Below are positions 35,634-43,912 of a DNA stretch of 64,000 nucleotides, piece by piece; positions within the stretch are counted from its first letter, which is position 1; each line of letters opens with the position of its first letter. The DNA is from Allobosea sp. 47.2.35. Lineage in GTDB: Bacteria > Pseudomonadota > Alphaproteobacteria > Rhizobiales > Beijerinckiaceae. Both the position numbers and the translations under genes were made by a program. The stretch spans positions 248,001-312,000 of the forward strand of contig NZ_JANLGI010000003.1 of the NCBI RefSeq assembly GCF_024655635.1. The letters are read 5' to 3'. The notes beneath the pieces are model-generated. The model was not told the DNA's origin, did no database searches, and saw only the letters and a list, made by a program, of their open reading frames with translations.

Positions 35634-36556
35634 GCCGCCCGCTCCTGCGCACCGGTCATGAACTTGATGAAGACGTCCTCGAGGCTGGTCTCGCCGGGCT
35701 CGACCTTGATCCCGGCCTCGCGCTTGAGCGGTTCAAGCGCCGCCTCAAGCTTGCCCCGGTCGGTGCCGACGACGTGCAGCGTCGCGCCGAAGGGCGCCAC
35801 CTGCTCAACGCCATCAGCCGCCGAGAGCGCCCGCATCTGCTCGGGCTTCAGCGCGCCATGCACGACATAGGTCACGAGCCCGGAGCCCCGCACGACCTCC
35901 TCGACGGTCCCCGTCGCCAGCATCCGGCCATAGGCGATATAGCCGATGCGGTGGCAGCGTTCGGCCTCGTCCATGTAATGGGTCGAGACCAGCACGGTCA
36001 GCCCGTCGCCGGCGAGGCGATGGATCTCGTCCCAGAACTCGCGCCGCGCCTTGGGATCGACACCGGCGGTCGGCTCGTCGAGCAGCAGGAGCTTCGGCTG
36101 GTGCATGATGCAGGCGGCGAGCGCCAATCGCTGCTTCCAGCCGCCCGAGAGCGTGCCGGCAAGCTGGTCTTTGCGCGAGGTCAGCCCCAGCCCGTCCAGC
36201 GTCCGGGCCACCGCCTCCTCGACCGGGGCAAGTTCGTAGAGCCGCGCCACGAAGGTCAGGTTCTCGGCGATGGTCAGGTCTTCGTAGAAGGAGAAGCGCT
36301 GGGTCATGTAGCCGACCTGGCGCTTGATCGCCGCGCTCTGGCTGCGGACATCGAGCCCGAGCACCGTCCCCTCCCCGGCATCGGGCTTGAGCAAGCCGCA
36401 GATCATCCGGATCGTCGTCGTCTTGCCGGAGCCATTGGGACCGAGGAAGCCGACGATCTCGCCGGTCGCGACCGCGAGATCGACATCGTCGACCACCGTG
36501 CGCTTGCCGAAGCGCTTGGTCATGCCCCGCACATCGATGGCGAGCGGCGCGTTCAC
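35630..36556 (-). CDS. ABC exporter ATPase (single-NBD YbhF-like)
   Basis: ATPase of 308 residues. Walker A is GFLGPNGSGKTTT, the signature LSGGWKQRLALAACI, and Walker B LLLLDEPTAGVDP. It starts with GTG at 36556 (MNAPLAIDVRGMTKRFG), overlapping the HlyD stop as GTGA; frames open further upstream are the HlyD gene out of phase. E. coli YbhF joins two such ATPase domains in one chain, while this gene encodes only one. The C-terminal 80 residues form the DUF4162-like tail common in ABC-2 exporters. It is coupled to both neighbours by 4-base overlaps. Confidence 0.9.
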   Translation of the reverse strand: MNAPLAIDVRGMTKRFGKRTVVDDVDLAVATGEIVGFLGPNGSGKTTTIRMICGLLKPDAGEGTVLGLDVRSQSAAIKRQVGYMTQRFSFYEDLTIAENLTFVARLYELAPVEEAVARTLDGLGLTSRKDQLAGTLSGGWKQRLALAACIMHQPKLLLLDEPTAGVDPKARREFWDEIHRLAGDGLTVLVSTHYMDEAERCHRIGYIAYGRMLATGTVEEVVRGSGLVTYVVHGALKPEQMRALSAADGVEQVAPFGATLHVVGTDRGKLEAALEPLKREAGIKVEPGETSLEDVFIKFMTGAQERAA

Positions 36557-37512
36557 CGCTGCCCCCGAAGCGTCACATCGACGATCTGGCCGGGCTGCAG
36601 GGCCGATTGCGGGCCGCCATCCGGCCGCGCTTCGACCAGATAGACCAGCTTCTGGCGCGTCTGCGCCGAATAGATCACCGGCGGCGTGAATTCCGGCTCC
36701 GGCGAGACATAGGTCACCGTCGCGGTCAGCCCAGGCGCGCAGCCGTCGCAGCGGACATCGAGCTTCATCCCGGTGGTTACACCCGAGATCCTCACCTCCG
36801 GCACATAGAGCATCAGCTTGGCGGCGCCGTCCGGCAGCATCAGCAGCACCGGTGCGCTCGGCCCCGCGAGTTCGCCGACCCGGCGCAGCACATCGCTGAT
36901 CCGCCCGGCCGAGGGCGCGACGAGCTGGCGCTGCGACAGCCGCCAGCGCGCCTGCGCCAGGGCGGCCTTGGCCTGCTCGACCGCGTTTTCGCTCGCCTTG
37001 ATCTCGTCCGGACGCGCTGGCAGGCGCGCAACATCGAGATTGGCGGCGTTCTGCCGGACGCTCGCGGCGGCGACATCGCGCGCCGTTTCCGCCTGGTCGA
37101 AATCGGCCTGGGTCGAGACGCCACGCCGCAGCAGATCCTGCCGGCGCTCCAGGGCCCGCTCGGCCTCGCGCTGCTGCGCTTTGGCCGAGGCGAGATTGGC
37201 CTCGATCACCGCGATCTCTTCCGGCCGCCTGCCGATGCGCAGATTGTCGAGCTGCGCCTGCGCCTGCACTAAACGCGCCTCGCTTTCCCGAACCGCGTTC
37301 TCGGCATCGGTCGTCTCCAGCCCGGCAACGACCTTGCCGGCCTCGACGCGATCGCCCCGACGGATATCGATGTGCTCGATCCGGGCCGTATCGATCGGGC
37401 CAAGCCGGACATATTCGCCCTCGACATAGCCGGCGATCCGGACCGCATCGCCGCCGCAGGAGGAGAAGCTTCCGGCGATCAGCCCGAAGGAACAGAGGAA
37501 GCCGAGGATCAT
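36553..37512 (-). CDS. HlyD-family periplasmic adaptor (YbhG-like)
   Basis: Membrane-fusion protein of 319 residues. It starts MILGFLCSFGLIAG with a signal-anchor and a cysteine at SFSSCGG that could be a lipidation site. The lipoyl-like halves are VEGEYVRLGPIDTARIEHIDIRRGDRV and LVAPSAGRISDVLRRVGELAG, separated by a long coiled-coil hairpin (residues about 75-205), as in YbhG/MacA relatives. A CxxC pair (RCDGCAPG) near residue 240 is unusual. It bridges the ABC exporter to the periplasm or an outer-membrane channel. Start overlaps the TetR stop (ATGA). Confidence 0.88.
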   Translation of the reverse strand: MILGFLCSFGLIAGSFSSCGGDAVRIAGYVEGEYVRLGPIDTARIEHIDIRRGDRVEAGKVVAGLETTDAENAVRESEARLVQAQAQLDNLRIGRRPEEIAVIEANLASAKAQQREAERALERRQDLLRRGVSTQADFDQAETARDVAAASVRQNAANLDVARLPARPDEIKASENAVEQAKAALAQARWRLSQRQLVAPSAGRISDVLRRVGELAGPSAPVLLMLPDGAAKLMLYVPEVRISGVTTGMKLDVRCDGCAPGLTATVTYVSPEPEFTPPVIYSAQTRQKLVYLVEARPDGGPQSALQPGQIVDVTLRGQR

Positions 37513-38171
37513 GACCTGTTCTCCCGCATGGCGGCGATGCTGGCGCGGACATTGGCGCGGATGACGCCGGTGATCGCCTCGCTCTCGGCCGTATCGATCG
37601 TGCTCCAGCCCATGCGCCGCATCACGGCCGGCCGGGCGAGCCGGAAGTAGAGCACCTGTCCGATCGTCGCGAAGACCGCGAGCTTCGTCTCCTGAGCCTT
37701 CGGCTCCATGCCGGTCGCCGCGGCCCAGAGCCGGCAGAGCTGGCCATGGACCGGGCCGACCAGCCCCTCGTAAAGCGTCTCGAAGGCCGAAGTCGGCTCC
37801 ATCATCTCGCGCAGGACGAAGCGGGCGATCGTCTCGCTTTCCTGCGCCTGCGTCGCGAAAGCGGTCACACGCCCGACGATGCCGAGCAGCAGCTCGACCG
37901 CCATCTCAGGCGCGAGCCCCTCGAGCGGCGGCATGGCGGCAGCGGCACCGAAGACCCGCCGCTTCATCGTCGCGACCACAGCCTCGGCGCAGGCCTGGCG
38001 CAGGCCGTCCTTGCCGCCGAAATGATAGGCGATGCCGGCGCTGTTGACGCCTGCGGCCTGCGCGATCTCGCGGATCGAACTCGCCTCGAATCCGTGCCGC
38101 CCGAACAGGTCGAGCCCGGCCCGGATCAGCGCCTCGCGCGTTCCGGCATCGTTGTCTGAAATGGCTTTCAT
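37509..38171 (-). CDS. TetR/CecR-type repressor of the exporter operon
   Basis: A 220-residue TetR-family protein. The DNA-binding domain covers residues 10-56 (REALIRAGLDLFGRHGFEASSIREIAQAAGVNSAGIAYHFG). The ligand domain with the LREMMEPTSAFETLYEG segment matches the CecR (YbiH) group with its DUF1956-type C-terminus. It is the first gene of an operon with the adaptor, ATPase and permease, the same order as cecR-ybhGFSR in E. coli, where CecR responds to antibiotics such as cefoperazone and chloramphenicol. A perfect 16-bp palindrome lies 30 bp upstream, so it represses itself and the exporter. Confidence 0.9.
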   Translation of the reverse strand: MKAISDNDAGTREALIRAGLDLFGRHGFEASSIREIAQAAGVNSAGIAYHFGGKDGLRQACAEAVVATMKRRVFGAAAAMPPLEGLAPEMAVELLLGIVGRVTAFATQAQESETIARFVLREMMEPTSAFETLYEGLVGPVHGQLCRLWAAATGMEPKAQETKLAVFATIGQVLYFRLARPAVMRRMGWSTIDTAESEAITGVIRANVRASIAAMRENRS

Positions 38172-38200
38172 GCCATCTCGATAGCATCGACGGCAAATTT

Positions 38201-38216
38201 AATCAATCGATTGATT
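38201..38216. promoter_or_regulatory. TetR/CecR operator AATCAATCGATTGATT
   Basis: Perfect 16-bp palindrome, 30 bp upstream of the repressor start. Flanks extend it imperfectly (TTT/GAA). Position and symmetry fit a TetR dimer site that controls the leftward exporter operon. Confidence 0.8.
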
Positions 38217-38343
38217 GAAATCATGAATCGAGGAGCTCGCCGCCTGCCCTTCCCGTTCCTCTCCCACACCATGCCAGCCGCGACATGACTCGCCGCCGAT
38301 AATGGTCTAAGGCGGCAGCCATCCTTTGATCCGCCCCCGCCCG

Positions 38344-39717
38344 ATGCTCTTCAACTCCTTCGCCTTCCTGCTCGCCTTCCTGCCGCTCGCGCTCGCCCTT
38401 CACTGGGGCGCGGAGCGCTTTGCGCCGAGCCTGCGGCTGCCGGTGCTGGTGGTGCTGTCCTTCGCCTTCTACGGCTATTGGGACTGGCGCTTCCTGCCGC
38501 TGCTGGCGCTCTCGATCGGGCTGAACTGGCTGATCGCCGAAGCCTTCCAGAAGACCAAGTCGAGCGCGCTGATCACGCTCGCGATCGTCCTGAATCTCGC
38601 CGTGCTCGCGGTGTTCAAGTACTTCAACTTCTTCGCCGATCTCGCTGGAATGATTCCCGGATTGCCAGCGCCGAAATTCGATATCGCGCTGCCGCTCGGC
38701 ATCTCCTTCTTCACCTTCCACCACATCATGTACCTGACGGATCTCCGGCGCGGGCAGGCGCCGCGCTACGATCTCGTCCGCTACGCGCTCTACATCGCCT
38801 TCTTCCCGCAGGTGCTCGCCGGCCCGCTGGTGCGCTGGCGCGAGATCATGCACCAGCTCGACGAGCGGCCCTATCAGCGCCCGGACGCGGCCGAGCGGAT
38901 CGCGCGCGGCCTGATGCTGTTGACCTTCGGCCTCGCCAAGAAGGTCCTGATCGGCGATCCGCTCGCCGAATATGCCAACCCGGTCTTCGCGGCGGCGGCG
39001 GCCGGCAAGGTCATCAGCTTCATGGAAGCCTGGCAGGCGACGCTCGCCTTCACCTTCCAGATCTATTTCGACTTCTCCGGCTATACCGACATGGCGCTGG
39101 GCCTTGCCCTGCTCTTCGGCGTCGTGCTGCCGCAGAATTTCGAGGCGCCCTATCGCTCGCTCTCGATCCAGGATTTCTGGCGGCGCTGGCACATGACGCT
39201 GTCGCGCTTCCTGCGCGACTACCTCTACATCCCGCTCGGCGGCTCCCGATCCGGCCTGCCGACGCAGGTCTGGGCACTCTTCGCCACCATGGCACTGGGC
39301 GGGCTCTGGCACGGCGCCGGCCTCACCTTCGTCGCCTGGGGCGTGGCGCATGGGCTCGCGCTGATCGTCGCCCTGTTCTGGCGCCGCGCCAACCTGCCGA
39401 TGCCGGCGGCGCTCGGCTGGCTGCTGACCTTCCTGTTCGTCGCTCTGTGCTGGGTGCTGTTCCGGGCCACGAATTTCCAGGCCGCGCTCGCGATCTACAA
39501 GGGCCTGTTCGGCTTCGCGCCGATCGGCACCGGCTTCAAATGGCGCGCCCTGCTGCCGGCCGCCGCCTTCGCCATCATCGGCCCCACCGCCTGGAACCTC
39601 GTCCACAAATTGCCGCCGGCGCGCTGGCTGGCGATCCTGTGCGGGCTCCTGTTCGTCATCATCCTGCTGAAGATCGGCGAAGACGCCAATTATGAGTTCA
39701 TCTACTTCCAGTTCTGA
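38344..39717 (+). CDS. MBOAT-family membrane O-acyltransferase (AlgI-like)
   Basis: Polytopic O-acetyltransferase of 457 residues, related to AlgI/PatA/DltB. The MBOAT core is YFDFSGYTDMALGLALLFG, FWRRWHMTLSRFLRDYLYIPLGG (His283) and GGLWHGAGLTFVAWG with the catalytic His323. It should pass acetyl groups across the inner membrane to a polysaccharide. I use ATG 38344; a TTG six codons upstream is possible. The next gene, a predicted SGNH protein, starts inside this one (26-base overlap), so the two are translated together. The polymer is unknown: no alginate, cellulose or peptidoglycan-modification genes lie nearby. Confidence 0.9.
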   Translation: MLFNSFAFLLAFLPLALALHWGAERFAPSLRLPVLVVLSFAFYGYWDWRFLPLLALSIGLNWLIAEAFQKTKSSALITLAIVLNLAVLAVFKYFNFFADLAGMIPGLPAPKFDIALPLGISFFTFHHIMYLTDLRRGQAPRYDLVRYALYIAFFPQVLAGPLVRWREIMHQLDERPYQRPDAAERIARGLMLLTFGLAKKVLIGDPLAEYANPVFAAAAAGKVISFMEAWQATLAFTFQIYFDFSGYTDMALGLALLFGVVLPQNFEAPYRSLSIQDFWRRWHMTLSRFLRDYLYIPLGGSRSGLPTQVWALFATMALGGLWHGAGLTFVAWGVAHGLALIVALFWRRANLPMPAALGWLLTFLFVALCWVLFRATNFQAALAIYKGLFGFAPIGTGFKWRALLPAAAFAIIGPTAWNLVHKLPPARWLAILCGLLFVIILLKIGEDANYEFIYFQF

Positions 39718-40714
39718 GCAGGCCGCTCGGGCGGCGAAGTGGACGGGCTTCACCGGCGCCTTCCTCGGCGCGGCGGTGCTGATCGCGGCCGCCTTCCTCT
39801 CCGCCGCCTTCCTGATCGACCCCTACGATTCCGGCCGCTCGCCCCTGAAGCTCAAGGAAGGCGTGCGTCCGCAGGGACCACGCACGGCGCTGGCCAGCCG
39901 CGGCCGCGACCAAAGCTTCACCGGCGCCATCTTCGGTAATTCGCATATCCAGCTGATCTCGCCGGAGGAATTGCGCACGAGGACCGGCATCCCCTTCGTC
40001 TCGCTGATCGCGCCGGCGACCATGCCGAAGGAGACCTTCGCGACGATCGACTGGTTCCTGCGCCACCACCGCAAGACGCCGCCGAAGGCCATCGTCGTCG
40101 GCATCGACAATTACTGGTGCACGGCGAATCCTGCACTGCCCAACGAGAAGCCCTTCCCCTTCTGGCTCATGAGCCGCAGCCTGCCCGATTATGTCGGTGG
40201 GCTGATGCGCTTCGACCTGCTGGAGGAGCTGCCCCGCCGCGTCTCCTACCTGACCTCGCACAAGGCCGAGCGCGCCCGCCCGGACGGCTACTGGGACTAC
40301 GAATCGGGCTACGCCGTGCAGGGTTACGGCACCAATCCCGAGATCATCGCCCGGCTGCAGAAGCCGCTCGAGGCCGGCGGCGGCAATGTCGACGGCCCCT
40401 TCCCCGCTGCCACCGGGCTAGAGGAGCTGATGCAGGCCGCTCCGGCCGAAACAGCGCTGATTCTCCTGCGCCCGCCGGTCTATGTCACGGCCCTGCCAAA
40501 ACCCGGCACCCGCGATGCCGCAGCCGACGCCGCCTGCCGCAAGGCTTTCGCCGATCTGGCGGCCCGGCGCCCCCGCACGGCGCTGATCGACTGGCGGCTC
40601 GACAGGCCCGAATTGCGCGATCCCAACCTCTTCTTCGACCATAGTCACTATCGCCAACCGATCGCCCGACTGGTCGAAGCCGACATCGCCGAGGCCATCC
40701 GCAAGCTGAATTGA
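39692..40714 (+). CDS. Periplasmic SGNH-type partner of the MBOAT protein (AlgJ/DltD-like)
   Basis: A 340-residue protein with one N-terminal membrane anchor (residues about 20-42) and a periplasmic domain. The anchor is followed by GAIFGNSHIQLIS, in which Ser84 lies in a GNSH box, and near the C-terminus is FFDHSHYRQP with Asp316 and His319. Together these fit the Ser-Asp-His triad of SGNH acetyltransferases such as AlgJ/AlgX/PatB. It overlaps the MBOAT gene by 26 bases. The likely role is transfer of acetyl from the MBOAT protein to a glycan in the periplasm. Sequence likeness outside the motifs is low. Confidence 0.75.
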   Translation: MSSSTSSSEQAARAAKWTGFTGAFLGAAVLIAAAFLSAAFLIDPYDSGRSPLKLKEGVRPQGPRTALASRGRDQSFTGAIFGNSHIQLISPEELRTRTGIPFVSLIAPATMPKETFATIDWFLRHHRKTPPKAIVVGIDNYWCTANPALPNEKPFPFWLMSRSLPDYVGGLMRFDLLEELPRRVSYLTSHKAERARPDGYWDYESGYAVQGYGTNPEIIARLQKPLEAGGGNVDGPFPAATGLEELMQAAPAETALILLRPPVYVTALPKPGTRDAAADAACRKAFADLAARRPRTALIDWRLDRPELRDPNLFFDHSHYRQPIARLVEADIAEAIRKLN

Positions 40715-40794
40715 CGCGAAGCAGGCCGATTTCATCGAAAATCGACCTGAAATCGCGTGTTTTCACGAAGCCGTTGAAGCCGTGTCGGAAGCGA

Positions 40795-40823
40795 TTGTTC
40801 CGCTTGAGACTGATCGCTATAAG
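40795..40823 (+). promoter_or_regulatory. Candidate dksA promoter
   Basis: TTGTTC (40795-40800), 17 bases, TATAAG (40818-40823). Transcription would start near 40830, about 65 bases before the dksA ATG. Both hexamers match sigma-70 in four or five positions. Confidence 0.5.
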
Positions 40824-40894
40824 GGCGCCAAATCGGCTCCCCTCCCGCGGCACAGCCGATGGGTGCGTGAACCGACAAACTAGAGAGCGCGCCC

Positions 40895-41317
40895 ATGTCG
40901 AAGCAGATCATCCTCGAGGCGGACTACAAACCGAGCGATGACGAGCCGTTCATGAACGATCGTCAACGCGAATATTTCCGCGGCAAGCTCCTCGCCTGGA
41001 AGGACGAGATCCTGCGGGAAGCCAAGGAAACCCTGGTCACCCTGCAGAGCGAGAGCGAGAATCATCCGGACATCGCCGACCGGGCCTCCTCCGAAACCGA
41101 TCGCGCCATCGAATTGCGCGCCCGTGACCGGCAGCGCAAGCTGATCGCCAAGATCGACGCCGCCATCGCCCGGATCGACGACGGCTCCTACGGCTATTGC
41201 GAGGAGACCGGCGAACCGATCTCGCTCAAGCGCCTTGAAGCCCGCCCGATCGCGACCCTGTCGCTGGAAGCGCAGGAGCGCCACGAGCGCAACGAGCGCG
41301 TCTTCCGCGACGATTGA
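40895..41317 (+). CDS. dksA: RNA polymerase-binding transcription factor DksA
   Basis: A 140-residue DksA/TraR protein that enters the RNA polymerase secondary channel and, with ppGpp, tunes rRNA and amino acid promoters. The coiled coil covers residues about 20-95 and carries the tip motif DRA (Asp62-Arg63-Ala64), equivalent to E. coli Asp74/Ala76. The C-terminal module keeps the fold (DGSYGYCEETGEPISLKRLEARPIATL) but has only one of the four zinc cysteines, Cys102. This one-cysteine form is usual in alphaproteobacteria, so the zinc-free fold is expected. It has its own promoter and terminator. Confidence 0.95.
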   Translation: MSKQIILEADYKPSDDEPFMNDRQREYFRGKLLAWKDEILREAKETLVTLQSESENHPDIADRASSETDRAIELRARDRQRKLIAKIDAAIARIDDGSYGYCEETGEPISLKRLEARPIATLSLEAQERHERNERVFRDD

Positions 41318-41344
41318 GCGGCGGCTGGCTCTACCGGCTTTTCG

Positions 41345-41377
41345 AAAGGCCCCGCGTCGACAGGCGCGGGGCCTTTC
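41345..41377 (+). terminator. Rho-independent terminator of dksA
   Basis: AAAGGCCCCGCG (41345-41356), 8-base loop, CGCGGGGCCTTT (41365-41376). A 12-bp perfect stem ending in a short T-run. Nearly the same stem occurs at 43747-43777. Confidence 0.85.
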
Positions 41378-41446
41378 GCGTCAAGGAACCGCCGCTTCGG
41401 CCGCACGTTTCGCTGACAATGGCGGCCGAGCTGGAGGAGACGCGGC

Positions 41447-41839
41447 ATGGACCGTTTCACAGGCGGCTGCCGGTGCGGCGATATCCATGTCGTGGCGTCG
41501 GGGCGCCCTTACCGGGTCGGCATCTGCCATTGCCTCGACTGCCGCAAACATCACGGCGCCCTCTTCCACGCCTCGGCGATCTTTCCGCAGGACGCAGTGA
41601 CGATCGAGGGCGAAGCTCGCGACTATGACGGGCGCTTCTTCTGCCCCCGCTGCGGCTCCACGGTCTTCGGGCGCAGCGGTGACGAGGTCGAGATCAATCT
41701 CGGCTCGCTGGACGCGCCGGACCAGCTCGTGCCGACCTACGAGCTCTGGACCATCCGCCGCGAATCCTGGCTACCGCCCTTCCCGCTGAGGAAGCGCTAC
41801 GAGCGCGACCGCGACTCTACCGGTCGCTCCGAGGACTAG
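41447..41839 (+). CDS. GFA-family (CENP-V fold) zinc protein
   Basis: A 130-residue protein of the glutathione-dependent formaldehyde-activating (Gfa) family. Zinc cysteines are arranged as GGCRCGDIH, CHCLDCRKHHGA and FFCPRCGSTVFG, so both zinc sites are complete. The family includes many members without formaldehyde activity, and no formaldehyde or glutathione gene is next to it, so the name is structural only. It follows the dksA terminator and converges on the HlyD gene with an 18-bp gap. Confidence 0.85.
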   Translation: MDRFTGGCRCGDIHVVASGRPYRVGICHCLDCRKHHGALFHASAIFPQDAVTIEGEARDYDGRFFCPRCGSTVFGRSGDEVEINLGSLDAPDQLVPTYELWTIRRESWLPPFPLRKRYERDRDSTGRSED

Positions 41840-41857
41840 CGTCGGCCCCGCCTGCCG

Positions 41858-43090
41858 TCAGTGACCACTGAAGACGAGGGTCTTGACCGGCAGGACAAGC
41901 GCCTGGATGCGCAGCAGCATGGCATGGACCAGCCCGGTCGCATCGACGGCGTGCAGCGCGATACGGCGCAGCGTGCTGGTTTCCTTCGCGGCGATGATGT
42001 CGTGGTTGTTGCTATAGGCGTTGGCGATGCAGCTGCTGCCCGGCGTCACGCCGTCGAGCCCGCCCTGGTAGAGCGGTTCGAGATAGGTGAGGATCGTTCC
42101 CGGCCGGATCACCTGCTGGGCGTCGACCAGTTGCTCTCCGCTGCGGATCTGGCCCGCGGCGATGAAATCCTGCACGCCCGTCACCACCATCGGAATGACT
42201 TCCCAGGGCTTCGAGATGCAAGTCACCTCGGCCACCATGCCGACCTTGATAACCTGCGCCTCGATCTGGCCGAAGCCGGCCTGCATCCTGCCCCGTCCCG
42301 CCTCTTCGGGAATGATGATGCCTGCCGGGCGCATGAAGGGGTTGACGACGTCTCCAGCCCGCAGCGAGAACTGCTCGACATGCCCGGTGAAGCCGGCCCG
42401 CACCACGGTCTTGCTCAACTCCACCTCGGCCTGAACCAAAGCTGCCTCGGCGCTCGCACGCTCGGCTGGCAGCAGAGTCACGATCTTCGTCTGGGCGGCT
42501 GCCTGCGAGGCCGTTGCCGACGCGACAGCGGCCTCGCGACCAGCGACGATGTTCTCGAGCCGCTCGATCTCACGGGTGGCGACGACGTTCTCATTGCGCT
42601 GCCTGAGCTCGCGCTTGGTCTGCAATTCGTCGAGGGCTTGCTGCAGCGCGCTCTTCGCCTCCTGAATCTTGCCGTCAAAAGCGAGGATATCGGCCTTCGC
42701 GACAGCCAGCGCCGCGTCAACCTCGGCGATCTTGCGCCTTGCGGCCTCGACGGCAGCTTCCTGGCTCTTGCTGTCGAGGGTGAAGATCGGCGCGCCCTTT
42801 TCGATCTTCGCGCTGTAAGCAACATGGACCTGCGCGACGCGGCCATTGATCTCCGGCACGATCGGCACCGTCCGGAAGAAGACCGTGGCGCTGGTCGTGG
42901 ACGGGTGATTGTAGAAGATCACGGTGATCAGGCCGACCGTCAGCATCACGCAGGTGACGAGCCCCCAGCGCAGCTCGAACCAGACCGAATAGAGCGTGAG
43001 CTCGCGGCCGAACCGCTTGCCCTGGCCGTAGCGGCGATAAAGATAATCGGGAAGGAGGGTGAAGAGCGCGCAGACGAGAAGCTCAAGCAT
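41858..43090 (-). CDS. HlyD-family membrane-fusion protein (YiaV/EmrA-like)
   Basis: A 410-residue adaptor with two hydrophobic segments near the N-terminus (residues 1-17 and 37-62). The rest is periplasmic: a barrel strand with the lipoyl motif (VPIVPEINGRVAQVHVAYSAKIEKGAPIF), a coiled-coil hairpin (residues about 105-225) and VVRAGFTGHVEQFSLRAGDVV. I start at ATG 43090; the upstream frame overlaps the next gene and is unlike the family. It is translated with the small membrane protein encoded just upstream (8-base overlap). No ATPase or MFS pump lies nearby, so the pair may act with a distant transporter or as an envelope component. Confidence 0.82.
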   Translation of the reverse strand: MLELLVCALFTLLPDYLYRRYGQGKRFGRELTLYSVWFELRWGLVTCVMLTVGLITVIFYNHPSTTSATVFFRTVPIVPEINGRVAQVHVAYSAKIEKGAPIFTLDSKSQEAAVEAARRKIAEVDAALAVAKADILAFDGKIQEAKSALQQALDELQTKRELRQRNENVVATREIERLENIVAGREAAVASATASQAAAQTKIVTLLPAERASAEAALVQAEVELSKTVVRAGFTGHVEQFSLRAGDVVNPFMRPAGIIIPEEAGRGRMQAGFGQIEAQVIKVGMVAEVTCISKPWEVIPMVVTGVQDFIAAGQIRSGEQLVDAQQVIRPGTILTYLEPLYQGGLDGVTPGSSCIANAYSNNHDIIAAKETSTLRRIALHAVDATGLVHAMLLRIQALVLPVKTLVFSGH

Positions 43091-43535
43091 GGTTCTTCTC
43101 CTCGACGCTGGCGCCCGCATACGGCGCATTCCCGTCCGGCGTGGGGACAGCAGTCTCCGCGTCCGATGCCGCATCCCCGCCCCGGCCCGGCTCGATGCCC
43201 GCCATTTTTTCCAGCGAGCCGGCCATCCGGCCGAACATTCCTGGAACGTCAGGCAGGTCGATCAGGGCGAGCAGCAGCCCGGCGACCCAGAAGGCGTGGA
43301 CATGCGTGAACAGCGCGAGCAACCCGAGAACGGCGACGATCTCGAACTGGATCTTGTGCGTCTTGTGCGCCATCCGCTCGGGCAAGGTGTGCAGGCGCAG
43401 GAAAAGCAGCCCGATGCCCAGAACCGCGCCGATGAGGATGATTGCCGCGACCACCATCAGGTAGTCCGTTCCCCCCGGCGCGGTGATGAAGGATGGGAGC
43501 GCATGCGGAGCGGCGGGGTGAACGGCTGCCGTCAT
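43083..43535 (-). CDS. Small inner-membrane protein paired with HlyD (YiaW-like)
   Basis: A 150-residue protein with two or three hydrophobic helices (residues about 24-44, 62-80 and 82-92). The LHTLPERMAHKTHK stretch between them resembles the LHDLPY-IAKKRNH stretch of YiaW/DUF3302 proteins, which in E. coli also precede an HlyD-type gene (yiaV). The C-terminus is acidic and low in complexity. Start at ATG 43535 is chosen because the earlier opening lacks a ribosome site. It overlaps the HlyD gene by 8 bases. The YiaW resemblance is weak and read by eye. Confidence 0.6.
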   Translation of the reverse strand: MTAAVHPAAPHALPSFITAPGGTDYLMVVAAIILIGAVLGIGLLFLRLHTLPERMAHKTHKIQFEIVAVLGLLALFTHVHAFWVAGLLLALIDLPDVPGMFGRMAGSLEKMAGIEPGRGGDAASDAETAVPTPDGNAPYAGASVEEKNHA

Positions 43536-43912
43536 GACGGTACTCCTGTCGCCGGAGGCATAGTCAGTGCTGCGGCGCCACACCGATCGAATGTCGGCGC
43601 GGTAGCAGGTGAGAGCTATGACAGCGGAAGGATCTCCCTAGGTCAACATGTCCAACGTCAATTCCATCTGGAACAGGCGTTGCCGAGGGGCAATCCGCCG
43701 TCTGGAGCCCATATCTCAGAGTAAGACGTGCTTTGAGGAACCATGGAAAGCCCCGCGTCGGGAGAACGCGGGGCTTTTTGGCCGCCAGCCTAAAAAGCTT
43801 GGGGAGCGTGGCGGGCGGCCGGGATGGTGGCGGCTCGGGAGAGGCCGCCGTCCGTCCGGCGCGGAGACAAGGGGGAGCGTTCCGCGCCGTCCGGGATTCC
43901 GGTGAAGGGAGA
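43536..43912. other. 377-bp intergenic region with an orphan terminator
   Basis: Lies between the divergent-facing end of flgH and the HlyD pair. It contains the rightward terminator at 43747-43779 without any annotated rightward gene before it. The 43600-43745 stretch has no convincing frame and could encode a small RNA. The 43780-43912 part is very GC-rich and holds nothing I can identify. Confidence 0.45.
43747..43779 (+). terminator. Orphan rho-independent terminator
   Basis: AAAGCCCCGCG (43747-43757), 9-base loop, CGCGGGGCTTT (43767-43777) with a T-run to 43779. Strong for the plus strand; on the minus strand it would be weaker. Confidence 0.8.
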
